From Parapristionchus giblindavisi (Eukaryota; Nematoda; Chromadorea; Rhabditida; Diplogasteridae): 64,000 bases of DNA. Location of the stretch: the NCBI GenBank assembly GCA_943737045.1, contig CALSFV010000088.1, positions 124,001 to 188,000 of the forward strand, read 5' to 3'. The notes beneath the pieces are model-generated. The model worked only from the letters and a program-made list of their open reading frames with translations. It ran no database searches and was not told where the DNA came from. The translations under genes were made by a program, and so were the position numbers. How positions within the stretch are numbered: position 1 is the stretch's first letter; each line of letters starts with the position of its first letter. Below are positions 27,131 to 37,900 of this stretch, one piece after another.

Positions 27131-27423
27131 TACGGTAGTTGTATATTGGATGAAGAAATAAACTAACCTATGTTGACTTCTAGATAAATCATCTATTTCA
27201 TATATAATAGTATATTAGTTCAGTAATAAAGATATGAGTAGAGAGATCTGAATGAATGATATTACGGTATCGTCATAGTGAGATTCACGTTATTGATTTA
27301 CGTTTCTCACCTTTATTCTCCGCTCCTCATAACAAATACTTATAAAAATAACAAAAATATAGCAATATCCTATTGATTTATCTCTGTAATGAAAGTTAAT
27401 TATGGTGTGTAGAGAATTTGAAT

Positions 27424-27540
27424 CATACATGGACAGCCTTTATCGCATTTAAATATAATTTATTTTATAAAAATCATTTTGAGTGAATTTTGGCTAAATC
27501 GGGTGGGTTTTGTTGCTAGCGACAATGCCGCCCACGTATG
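27424..27540. mobile_element. 117 bp MITE with inverted termini catac.tggrcrgc
   Basis: Left end catacatggacagcctttatcgc; right end read in reverse is catacgtgggcggcattgtcgc. The interior has tggctaaatcgggtgggtt. Partial copies lie at 12842 and 25774, so it is a dispersed family in this genome. The superfamily cannot be assigned: I see no unambiguous target duplication. Confidence 0.65.
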
Positions 27541-27589
27541 TAATCATTCGATAAAAATCAAAACTACAGTATACCTTTCCACTGTAGAT

Positions 27590-27785
27590 AATCGTTCTGG
27601 GAACCATTTCGATTGAAGAATTGGCATTGATTGTATTGTATAGAGTAATAACATGAAGAATGTTCAAGAGTTGTCTCTTGTATAAGTGAATATGTTCCTC
27701 CTAAAGAATTCATACTATAATTAAACATATTTAGTTAATCATAATGGAATACAATAATAATAACAACAATAATAATAATAATAAA

Positions 27786-27842
<57 letters not shown>

Positions 27843-28580
27843 GAAATTATTATTATTATTATATACTTACATGAATAAAAAAAAGATGAATGAAGGATTG
27901 ATCTGAACCTTGTACTCATCAGCCAGATATTGAGATACACTCATCTTGCTATCTACAATGAACAACCACAGTAATCATCATCGTATCAATCAATACTCTC
28001 ATCTACAGTACCTGAAGTTGTTCAAGGAATTGAGTATTTGTGTCGAGTTCCTTCAGTTCAACCAACTAATGAAGATTAGTGATGGATAAATCAGCGATTC
28101 TCTGTAAGCATCACTCAATTAAAATATTCGAAACTACATGAATACCGTAATCGAGTTGTGAGATAAATACAGTAGCCTACAACTACCGTACCTCACAGAT
28201 GACATCAGCAAGAGAAGGATAATATAGAAGAAGCCAATGACGAGGTGTGATTCCATTCACCTTGTTCTGGAACTTTCCAGAGAAGAAATGATGGAAATCT
28301 GTAATAAACAATCGATAATTTGTCGCATAAATCAATCAATAAATCGATGGACATACGTTTTAGTGATGAATAATTCAGACTGAAGAACATCTACACCATT
28401 GGCAGCATGAGAAGCAACGATACACGAGTAAGCCTGTAGGTATACTGTATTGTTACTTTAACTATTTGACGTGTTTTGTCTCGTATTACCTTATCGTGAG
28501 TTATCTATCACTAGTCCATTCATATAAATAACAGTAGTCCGGATATAGATTACAGTAGGCAAAATAGCAAGTACCAGTGT
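27590..28580 (-). repeat. Tandem duplicate of the phosphorylase segment (more decayed copy)
   Basis: Offset to the better copy is 923 bp at the exons (28012 vs 28935; 28192 vs 29115). The flanking non-coding DNA (caagagttgtctcttgtat, attcatactataattaa) is duplicated too. This copy has the decayed last exon (a T8 run replacing the SIFDIH end) and a shortened first exon, but its [11 protein letters not shown] exon has no stop where the other copy has TGA. Confidence 0.85.
27757..27862. repeat. (AAT)n/(ATT)n hairpin-forming microsatellite
   Basis: An AAT run switches to a longer ATT run, giving a self-complementary tract. A shorter equivalent lies at the matching place in the neighbouring duplicate (28708-28765). 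Confidence 0.95.
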
Positions 28581-28706
28581 GAAAGACACAGGTATAGAGC
28601 AATAACATGAATAATGTTCAAGAGTTGTCTCTTGTATTCGAGAATACGTCCCTCCTAAAGAATTCATACTATAATTAAATATATTTAGTTAATCATAATG
28701 AAATAC

Positions 28707-28739
<33 letters not shown>

Positions 28740-29639
28740 TATTATTATTATTATTATTATTGTGAAATTATTATTATCATTATTATATACTTACATGGAT
28801 ATCAAAGATGGATGAAGGATTGATCTGAACCTTGTACTCATCAGTCAGAGATTGAGATACACGCATCTTGTTATCCTACAACGAACAATTACAGTAATCA
28901 CCATCCTATCAATCAACAATCTCATCTACAGTACCTGAAGTTGTTCAAGGAATTGAGTATTTGTCTCGAGTTCCTTCAGTTCAACCAACTAATGAAGATT
29001 AGTGATGGATAAATCAGCGATTCTCTGTAAGCATCACTCAATTAAAATATTCGAAACTACATGAATACCGTAATCGAGTTGTGAGATAAATACAGTAGCC
29101 TACAACTACCGTACCTCACAGATGACATCAGCAAGAGAAGGATAAGATAGAAAAAGCCAATGACGAGGTGTGATTCCATTCACCTTGTTCTTGAGTTTTC
29201 AAGGGAAGAAATCATGGAAATCTGTAATAAACAATCGATAATTTGTTGTATACATCAATCAATAAAGCGATGGACATACGTTTTAGTCATGAGTAATTCA
29301 GAATGAAGGGAAGCTACACCATTGGCAGCACGAGAAGCTACGATACGCACATGAGTAATGTTGATACGCTTCTTACCATGCTACAAAAGTAATCGATATT
29401 CAATCAATTAATCAATTCTGAACATACTCTATCAGCCTCTACAATACATACTCATACGACGAAGACGAGCAAAGTCTCCAGGATGCTTGGCCGCAACATG
29501 CTGAAATGAAATTGATTAGAGATCAAAGATCAAAAGAGGCGGAGCTTACATCGATGAATCTCTGATTAATCTCATAGATGGTCTCAAGTTGATGGGGAAG
29601 CATGTTCTTGAGCATACTGACGGGCCAACGTTCGAGAGC
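27871..29639 (-). pseudogene. pygl-1: Glycogen phosphorylase pseudogene, 3' part tandemly duplicated
   Basis: Minus-strand exons encode the middle of glycogen phosphorylase, the enzyme releasing glucose 1-phosphate from glycogen. Exon 29639-29550 reads ALERWPV...YEINQRFID; exon 29500-29428 reads HVAAKHPGD..RLRRMS; exon 29380-29280 reads KKRINITHV...ANGV..LHSELL; exon 29221-29115 reads [11 protein letters not shown]..; then 29024-28935 and 28875-28795 (DEYKVQINPSS). The last four exons recur at 28430-28356, 28298-28192, 28101-28012 and 27952-27871. Breaks: a 4 bp tatg insertion in 29500-29428 shifts the frame; a TGA in 29221-29115; the same TAG at codon 12 of both copies of the fifth exon. The N-terminal half and the pyridoxal-phosphate C-terminal region are absent. 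Confidence 0.88.
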
Positions 29640-29952
29640 CTATAGATAATATTGATTACTGTAAAAATGAGCATAGATTACTTAGAACTATCCTTATACT
29701 GAATGACCGGAAGAGTTCATATTTAAATATGTCTCATGTTTATTTGTCAATATTTTCTTTTTATTAAATCATAATGAAAGATGATCTAAGTAATGACCAA
29801 TTGATTTCAGGTCTCGTTCATCTACATTTATTGGATATTCACAGTCAAGAAATTCTTCTTCTAATATGGGAATGAAGATGAACTCGTGGTGAGGAACATT
29901 TAATGGCTGTTATAGATAGACTAGATAAACAGTGATCTTAAAGGTTACGGTA

Positions 29953-29964
29953 GCTCTCTCTCCC

Positions 29965-30045
<81 letters not shown>

Positions 30046-30047
30046 CC
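29953..30047 (+). repeat. (CT)n microsatellite
   Basis: About 95 bp of CT dinucleotides with a few TTTC interruptions. It creates an Arg-Glu dipeptide open frame on the minus strand that is not a gene. Confidence 0.97.
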
Positions 30048-31985
30048 CTCTCTGACCATCCAGAGATAGAGATGGAGAAGAATCGAAAGGCGATATAGTT
30101 GAAGAGGGTTATATAAAATAAATAAGCTTCGTACGTTGTGTATGGTCGTCGTTGCAGTTTCATCGACGAGATTGCTGTAGTGATGGCGAATACAACGATT
30201 GAGATATGGAGATGAACCTGAAGATAGAAGAAGATCAGCAATGGTTGGTTGGTTGGTTTGTAATAGTGATATTGACAGAAACAGACACATGTTACTGTTT
30301 TGTAAGATCAAAGATCATACCTTGGGAGGTGTGACGGCGGCATGCACTCCATTTCTGGGTCCTCGACTACCGTGAGATGAGTGGGCCGTTGCTGAGGACT
30401 GTGGGGTAATGGGGAATACTAAGAGACTAGAATAAGAAAACGAATAGAAAGGGGAGATGATGGGGTAAAAGATGGCACAGATACTATACAATTGTGTTCA
30501 AAAGGCACGAAAAGAAGATTTTCACCCATTTTGTACACAATCTCTCGCTCTTTTCATAGGGTTTCCTTTCTTTCCGTGTCTTTTAACACGATATAGGATT
30601 AATAATAGGGGATAAAGAGATAAATAAAAAAAAGAATATATGACACTGAAAGTATGTGTATGGACTAGATAGTGAGGGGAATACACATAGTAGAAATGGG
30701 GGATAAGGAATAATATAATAAACAAATATATGTACAAAAAAAGATCTTTTTGGATTTTGTTGTATTTTTAATTTTTTTTCGATTTTTCGATTTTTTATGT
30801 AAAAGAGCGACTAACAAATATAAAAAATATACACAGGGGATACTAAAGTTGATGTATAGGGGGGAAAGAAAATAAGGGATATAAATATATATTGGATAAT
30901 AGAATAGGTCGAGGGGAATAAGAGCTAAAATATCAAAGAAAAGAACTATGTACATCTCGAAATATTTTTGGTTTTTATCTTTTTTAAATTTTTTTCGGGT
31001 TTTTATGTTTTTAAAAATAAATTAGAGAAACAACAAGAAATTTAAAAAAATGGACAAGGGATGGAGGGGGGGGGGCGCCATCTGAAATATGAAAAAATCA
31101 TAATTTTTCCTTGAATAAAATCATTTCGTGATTAAGATGCCTTAAGTACAGAAAGATCCCGATATCTTATTGATACAGTATCTATTGATCGATATTGATT
31201 TTAATTGTTTAATTACAGTACCTCATCTTTAAAGTCTGGTGTGGATTACGGTAGATAATGCGATGATGGACAACGACTAGACCATGCTGAAAATAGATAA
31301 TTATTTGATAATTGGCTAATAATTCAATATAGTTAACTGATATTATTGATTGAACAGAATGAACAAATGATTTCATATTTCAACTACCATCTGATTGCAT
31401 CATTATCATAGTTATAATTTTTTTAAAAATAAATAGCTACTATAAATAGTCACTTACAGATTACATGTACAAGAGGTGGTCGGTCACAGGCAATAGTCGA
31501 TGAGGATCTGCAATGCAAAGTATGGTCAGTTTAGGCTTATACCGTATCTTGAGTATTACTCGTTTGCTTTCTTATTACTGCATCAATCAATCAATAATTG
31601 GCGATTCTAATCTTATAATTGATCTTTTTTAGAATTTCAGAGGCTGAGTTTGTTTTTTTCGTTTTATGATTAAACTTGATACCTTACTTAGATTGATATT
31701 GAAGATGATGAATTTACATAGAATATATATTTCATTATATTACATAGAAGTGGAGTGATGTAGTGATGGAGTACGGTAGATTCTGTAAATGGAACTGATT
31801 GTGGATGAATTGTAATTAATTTTAGGTCTGTACTTGTCTATAACACAACAATGTGCATAAGTCAGCTTTTCATAAAGCAATAGGATTTAGATGATAAAGC
31901 CATGATAATATATTGATAAAGATTATAAGACTTACGATAGATAGAATAGATGATGATGATGATGGTGGGCCCTTCCTTTAACAAC
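30048..31985. other. Spacer with scattered exon-like segments on the minus strand
   Basis: Three segments have both acceptor and donor: 31509-31458 or so, about 31290-31222, and 30418-30321 (open frame ending SRGPRNGVHAAVTPPK). Their phases do not join into one open frame. The rest is A-rich and T-rich low-complexity DNA with a G run near 31069. They may be remnants of the 5' part of the phosphorylase pseudogene or a separate broken gene. Confidence 0.3.
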
Positions 31986-34900
31986 TTAGTAGAGAGAGAG
32001 TGTGTGGCTGAGTCTGGCCACTCTCTCAGAAAGTCTTCCGGAGAGGTCACTGGAATTATTAATGAGTTATTGATTTATCGATTGATGGAAAGAATAAAGG
32101 GGATGATTTCTAGAGATGGAGTGAAGTAGGATAATAAAGGGATACTTACACGACACGTCCATGGTGTCTCCGCATCACTCCATTCAAGGTGAATGGAGCA
32201 GCTCCAGCTCGGGCAGTGGACAGACGACCGTGCAGATACTAAATATGATAATCATCATGACGTCATCTATTACTACGGTATTATCATGACGTCATCTATT
32301 ACTACGGTATCATCATGACGTCATCTATTACTACGGTATCATCATGACGTCATCTATTACTACGGTATCATCATGACGTTATCTATTACTACGGTATCAT
32401 CTTGACGTCATATGTTACTACCGTATATGACGTGAGAGTATTTTATCGACAATACGACTACGGGAGTAAGATAAACATAATGTATAATAATGAATATGTA
32501 AGAAGAAGTATACATACCTCTGCAAATCTGTTGGCCGCCTCGATGACCTTCTTGAGCTCAGCTAGGAGAACATTTATCTCTCGGGTATACTCGTTGAACT
32601 CGGCCTCCGTGATACCAGGGTGATGGACGAGCAGTGAGAGAATACGAATGAGACCCTCCTTTAAGGATACAGTTAGTGAGAGATGTGGGGGCGACGGAGG
32701 TAGAGGGAGAGGGAGGAGGATAGGAAGAGGTAGAGATATATTTTGTAGTAATATGAACTTACGATGGCCTTCTTCTCTGCCTGTACATAGGCGATGTTCG
32801 ACCGATACATGCTGTAGACATTGTCATCAGCCTTCTTCCTAATTGTCCTCATAGACTTCTTCGTCGTTGTATCAGGCATCTCCACCAGTGTTGTCAGACT
32901 TTGACCCCTGAATTGAGTGATTGATATAAGTATGAATATGGATTATGGTCGAAATGAATTATAGGAATGGATTACTTACTTCGTGGGCATGGGGAGATCA
33001 GCCGATGGATTGACGATGGGCACAGGAGGAACAGCTGCGGCATTGACGACAGGCGCGGCGGCACCGACATTGGCCCTGTAAAAGATTATTTATTTATTGA
33101 ACTGATATTTGTGTCGAAATGGTACCACCACAACGACATAATTCAATGTATAATCTCATGACTCTTTATAAATATCTCTCTTAATTCTCTCAAATATTCG
33201 TGAGTTTAAAGAGGAATAGAGCTTACTGTTGAATAGCAGCAGCTCCTGGTGCGGCTTGAGCAGCTCCGACTGCTGCAGGAGCTCGACCGGGTGCAGAGAT
33301 GGCTGCGGGGGCGGCTCCGGGAGCTTGGACGGCAGCACCGACTGCTGCAGGAGCTCGACCGGGTGCAGAGATGGCTGCGAGGGCGGCTCCGGGAGCTTGG
33401 ACGGCAGCACCGACTGCTGCAGGAGCTCGACCGGGTGCAGAGATGGCTGCGAGGGCGGCTCCGGGAGCTTGGACGGCAGCACCGACTGCTGCAGGAGCTC
33501 GACCGGGTGCAGAGATGGCTGCGAGGGCGGCTCCGGGAGCTTGGACGGCAGCACCGACTGCTGCAGGAGCTCGACCGGGTGCAGAGATGGCTGCGAGGGC
33601 GGCTCCGGGAGCTTGGACGGCAGCACCGACTGCTGCAGGAGCTCGACCGGGTGCAGAGATGGCTGCGAGGGCGGCTCCGGGAGCTTGGACGGCAGCACCG
33701 ACTGCTGCAGGAGCTCGACCGGGTGCAGAGATGGCTGCGAGGGCGGCTCCGGGAGCTTGGACGGCAGCACCGACTGCTGCAGGATCTTCACCGGGTGCAG
33801 GGATGGCTGCGAGGGCGGCTCCGGGAGCTTGGACGGCAGCACCGACTGCTGCAGGATCTTCACCGGGTGCAGGGATGGCTGCGAGGGCGGCTCCGGGAGC
33901 TTCTTCATCATCTACAGCGGCATCACTGCAATCATATCAATTACAGTACCATTTGTGATATTGGCACCATGCCAAGGTTTTGACTATCTTTCTCTCATTC
34001 TTATGCTCTTATATACATCATCATCATTCTGTTTCTCTAGCGTGATATTAATGAGTATTATCAGTGAGATATCTTTCAGATGACAGACTATTATTTGATT
34101 TCGATATCTATTTAATGTAGCATGATCTCGTCTGTTTCAATGGAACGAGGAATAGTGCTTACCCTTGAGCAGCTGGCTCCGGCTCGGCGGCATGGACTGC
34201 AGTCTCCTCTCCATTCACCTCGACGGGATCAACTGCAGCGGGTCGTCGTTCATCATCCTCATCTGATCTACAATCATAGATATTATATTACCATGCTTAT
34301 TGTTATAAACAAAAGGTCTAACTGATTAGAGTATGAACTCACTCAGGCAAGTCGAAGGGCGTGGGAGATCTGCCACGGCGACGTTTCCTAAACGAGAGGA
34401 TATTACGGTGATTTCAAATAGAATGCGATAGCTCTAATGGTACGGTAGGTGTGCATTATAGATTAGGATACTGTAACTACTATGATTATGAATTGATTGT
34501 ATACTTACACTGGGCTAGGTGAGCTCAGAGGATTGTTGTCCCTCATAAAGAAGTCGAAGTCGTCATCCTCCTCGTCTGAGCGTGCTCTGAACATTATTGA
34601 TTTATTGATTGTTATTACGATGTCATCAATATTTACAACATTTATTAATTATTGTATTATTGCCCTGCTATTCAAGTAGTAAATCAAGTATTAAAATGTA
34701 TCCTGACCTGTCGACCCGATCCTCACCGTCCTCATCTCGCTTTCTGAAATTGAAATTCGCCATTATTAATCAATGATCTTTGATCTTTGATCTTTGGATT
34801 TGGTAAAGAATTAGATCTAGTATTTATTCTGGTTATTCCGTATACCAGAAAAGTCAGGCAAACGATTTTTTCTTAATCGTCCATCATTTAAAGTACTGTG

Positions 34901-37900
34901 AGGGTATAGTTTGGAGTAGTCCATGTGATACATACCTCTTAGGGAAAAGGCCCTTCATTCTCTTTATGATTCCATACGTCTCCTTTTTCTCAGGTCTCGC
35001 ATGTGAGCCTGAGGAGGAGGAGGACCAACCAGATCGTGAAGGAGGGCTGGAAAGATCAAAGATCAACAATGGACTAGTCAAAGAAGAAAGACTGATTTAT
35101 GAATTTGAGAGATCATTTCATAGATCAAAAGAATATTTAAATGAAATAAAAAGATAATTGTGAATACCGATGAGGATCATCCGGACGGCGTCCCGAAGTC
35201 GACGGAATCGACGCAGGGTCGAAGGGACGAGCATTCGACCTTTCGAGTGGCCTGTAGAGATCAAAGATCAACTTTGGTAAGATCAACAATAGACTAGTCA
35301 AAGAAGAAAGACCGATTCATGAATTTGAGAGATCATTTCATAGATCAAAAGATCATTTAAATGAAATAAAAAGATAATTGTGAATACCGATGAGGAGCAT
35401 CAGGACGGCGTCCAGAAGTCGAGGGCGCTTGCGCAGGGTCGATGGCGCGGGCATGGGGCCGTGCGATGTGGCTGTAGAGATCAAAGATCAACTTTGATAA
35501 GATCAACAATAGACTAGTCAAAGAAGAAAGACCGATTCATGAATTTGAGAGATCATTTCAGAGATCAAAAGATCATTTAAATTAAATAAAAAGATAATTG
35601 TGAATACCGAGGAGGAGGATCCGGACGGACTCCAGAAGTGGAGGGCGCTTGCGCAGAGTCGAGGGCGCGGGCATGCGGCCGTGCGATTTGGCTGTAGAGA
35701 TCAAAGATCAACTTTAACAGGATAATCTAGTCAATGAGAGAAAAATCGATTACTGGATAAATGTGAATATACCGATGGATGATGGGAGGAGGCTGCTGTC
35801 GAGAGCGAGCGGGACTTGGAGGTTGACGGGAAGTGGAGGGTTGAGGGGACCGCCTGGGTTGAGCTTGCCGAGACGTTGACGGTTGAGGGGACCGTTCACG
35901 GTCCTCACTCCTATAAGAGATACAGGGATATATCATATTTATTCATTTTATTTTATTTTTTCCGAAAAGTGTACGTAATTTGTGGGTTACTGTATTGATC
36001 TTTGAACTTTGAATTGACTTACCTCTTTCTTTCCGCCCGCAACTCTTTCCGTTGCTTCTCTTCCGCCTATAATGAGATGATGTGTGCTCTCTAATTCTGA
36101 TCTTTGATTTCTAAGTAACAATGTATAGAGTACCTGATCTCTAGTTTTGATCTTTGATCTTTAAGTAACAATGTATAGAGTACTTGATCTCTAGTTTTGA
36201 TCTTTGATCTTTAAGTGACAATGGATAGAGTAGTTGATCTATAGTTTTGATCTTTGATCTTTAAGTGACAATGGATAGAGTAGTTGATCTCTAGTTTTGA
36301 TCTTTGATCTTTAAGTGATCATGGATAGAGTAGTTGATCTCTAGTTTTGATCTTTGATCTTTAAGTGATCATGGATAGAGTAGTTGATCTCTAGTTTTGA
36401 TCTTTGATCTTTAAGTGATCATGGAGAGATTACTCACAAGCATCCTCTCGTGCACCTTCACATTATGTGCCTGTCCTCTCTTTTTCTTCGCGGCCTGCTC
36501 ATCGTAGCGACGCGAACGATCCTGCAGTTCCTGTGGAATCTGCTCACCATCCTTCAGCTGAAATAAAATCGATAAGATTATGGGAATACCGTAATCTATA
36601 TGGGTCCGTCTGGAACTCCGTAATCTATAAAGTAAATGTGTCTACCTTCTCGAACTCCATGGCGTTGAGTGGATCGGCGCGTGGTAGCAGCCTATCTCCA
36701 GCCATGAGCGCATGCTGCTCCTGTAGTATCGAATTTATTGGCCTGGTATGGCATGCGGTAGTGCAAGTAGCACTCAAAGTAGGCTACGGTAGTTCAATTG
36801 GAGCACAAAGTAAGCTACGATAGTTCAATTGAAACACAAAGTGGGCTACGGTAGTTCAATTGGAGCAGTAAGCTATGCTCCAATTGAACTACCGTAGCCT
36901 ATCGGTGAAAGTGAGTGAGAAATGAATACAAACCAGCGTGGTCTTGTGGATGACGGGCCGAGAGGCAGAATGAGCTCTAGCCTCTTCAGTCGTCATCTTC
37001 TTCTCCACCTCCCTCCACTCCTTCTGCTTGCGATCGTAGACCGCCTCCGTCGTGTCGGCGACCAACTTGGCTGCATCGTCGGGCTGAAATTGATCTTTGA
37101 TCTTTGATCTTTGATCTAATAAGGTTCACTGCGTTCTCCATTTCAGTCAAGTCTATTTGTAAATCGAAAATATAGATTAATTAATCTTACCGGGTGCGGA
37201 ACCAGTTGCTCTTTGCGATCCAGCTCCGTGAGCCTTCCCTCAACTACGATCGGAGGAGGGACTTTAGCCCTGCCCCTGAATCAAGAATACGGTAAATTGG
37301 AACGAATACGGTAATTTATGCTCGTGATACGGTAGATAACTTACTGTTGTGCCGCTGGTGGTCCTACGTGGGGGCGAGGAAGGGGCCTCGGAAGCATTAA
37401 TCCCTTCAGCTGCTGGGCGGAAAGATAACGAGGCGGAGCGAGGTTCTGCATGTGTATCATACGATATTTGATTAAGAAACTACGGTAATTATCGATTACC
37501 TCTTCGAGCAGCAACACATGCTCCCAGATCGAGGCGAAGTGCTCGGGAATCGGCTGCGAGCAAGCCTGGCCATCTTTCACTCGCCAGATCACCGCCCCCT
37601 ATAATGCACACTTTAATCGATAATACGATCATTATAGTTACATTATAATTACTACACTGAGATATTGACATAATTGTCATGTATGTCTCTTATACACGTC
37701 AATTTTTTAGATTAAGTATTTTTGATCTTTGGTCTCTGTAGCATACCTCTTGTCCCCTTACGTCGATGATGAGATGAACCGGGGTCGATGGGTCCACGAC
37801 CGGAGTCCTCGCTGGCTGCAACAGGTACGACTTGGTCACGAACCTGGAGGGCCCGGTCGCAGCCAGATGGAGAGGGATGGCAATTCCGGCTGAAAGATAT

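Larger units (their letters stand above)
24920..27430. repeat. Four diverged copies of a 0.3-0.5 kb segment
   Basis: The module cagtcataaaactac ... gagggatctgaatgaatgatattacggtat ... ttctcacctttc ... aatgaaagttaattatggt occurs at about 25010, 25560, 25825 and 27230. It is followed in two copies (25400, 26148) by ttgatttcag/gtttcatacaa/gtgagta, a short stretch flanked by near-consensus acceptor and donor. No coding frame links the copies. Confidence 0.75.

Noticed and set aside
29910..30311. Minus-strand frames with long Arg-Glu dipeptides, also at 62019-62204.
   Set aside because: Direct product of CT dinucleotide tracts.
31862..32050. Longer minus-strand frame over the last exon (62 codons, Ile-rich end).
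   Set aside because: Not in phase with the upstream exon; the in-phase reading ends ...RLSHTLSLY and stops at 31986.
33911..33912. Alternative acceptor at ctgtag/atgatg for the Ala-rich exon.
   Set aside because: The donor exon ends in phase 2 (GG), and only the acceptor at 33926 (tgcag/tgatgcc) keeps the frame; the alternative shifts it.
33156..34083. Four long overlapping open frames on both strands (219-284 codons).
   Set aside because: All but one are shadows of the 72 bp stop-free repeat. Splice phase of the flanking exons selects only the Ala/Pro/Gly frame on the minus strand.
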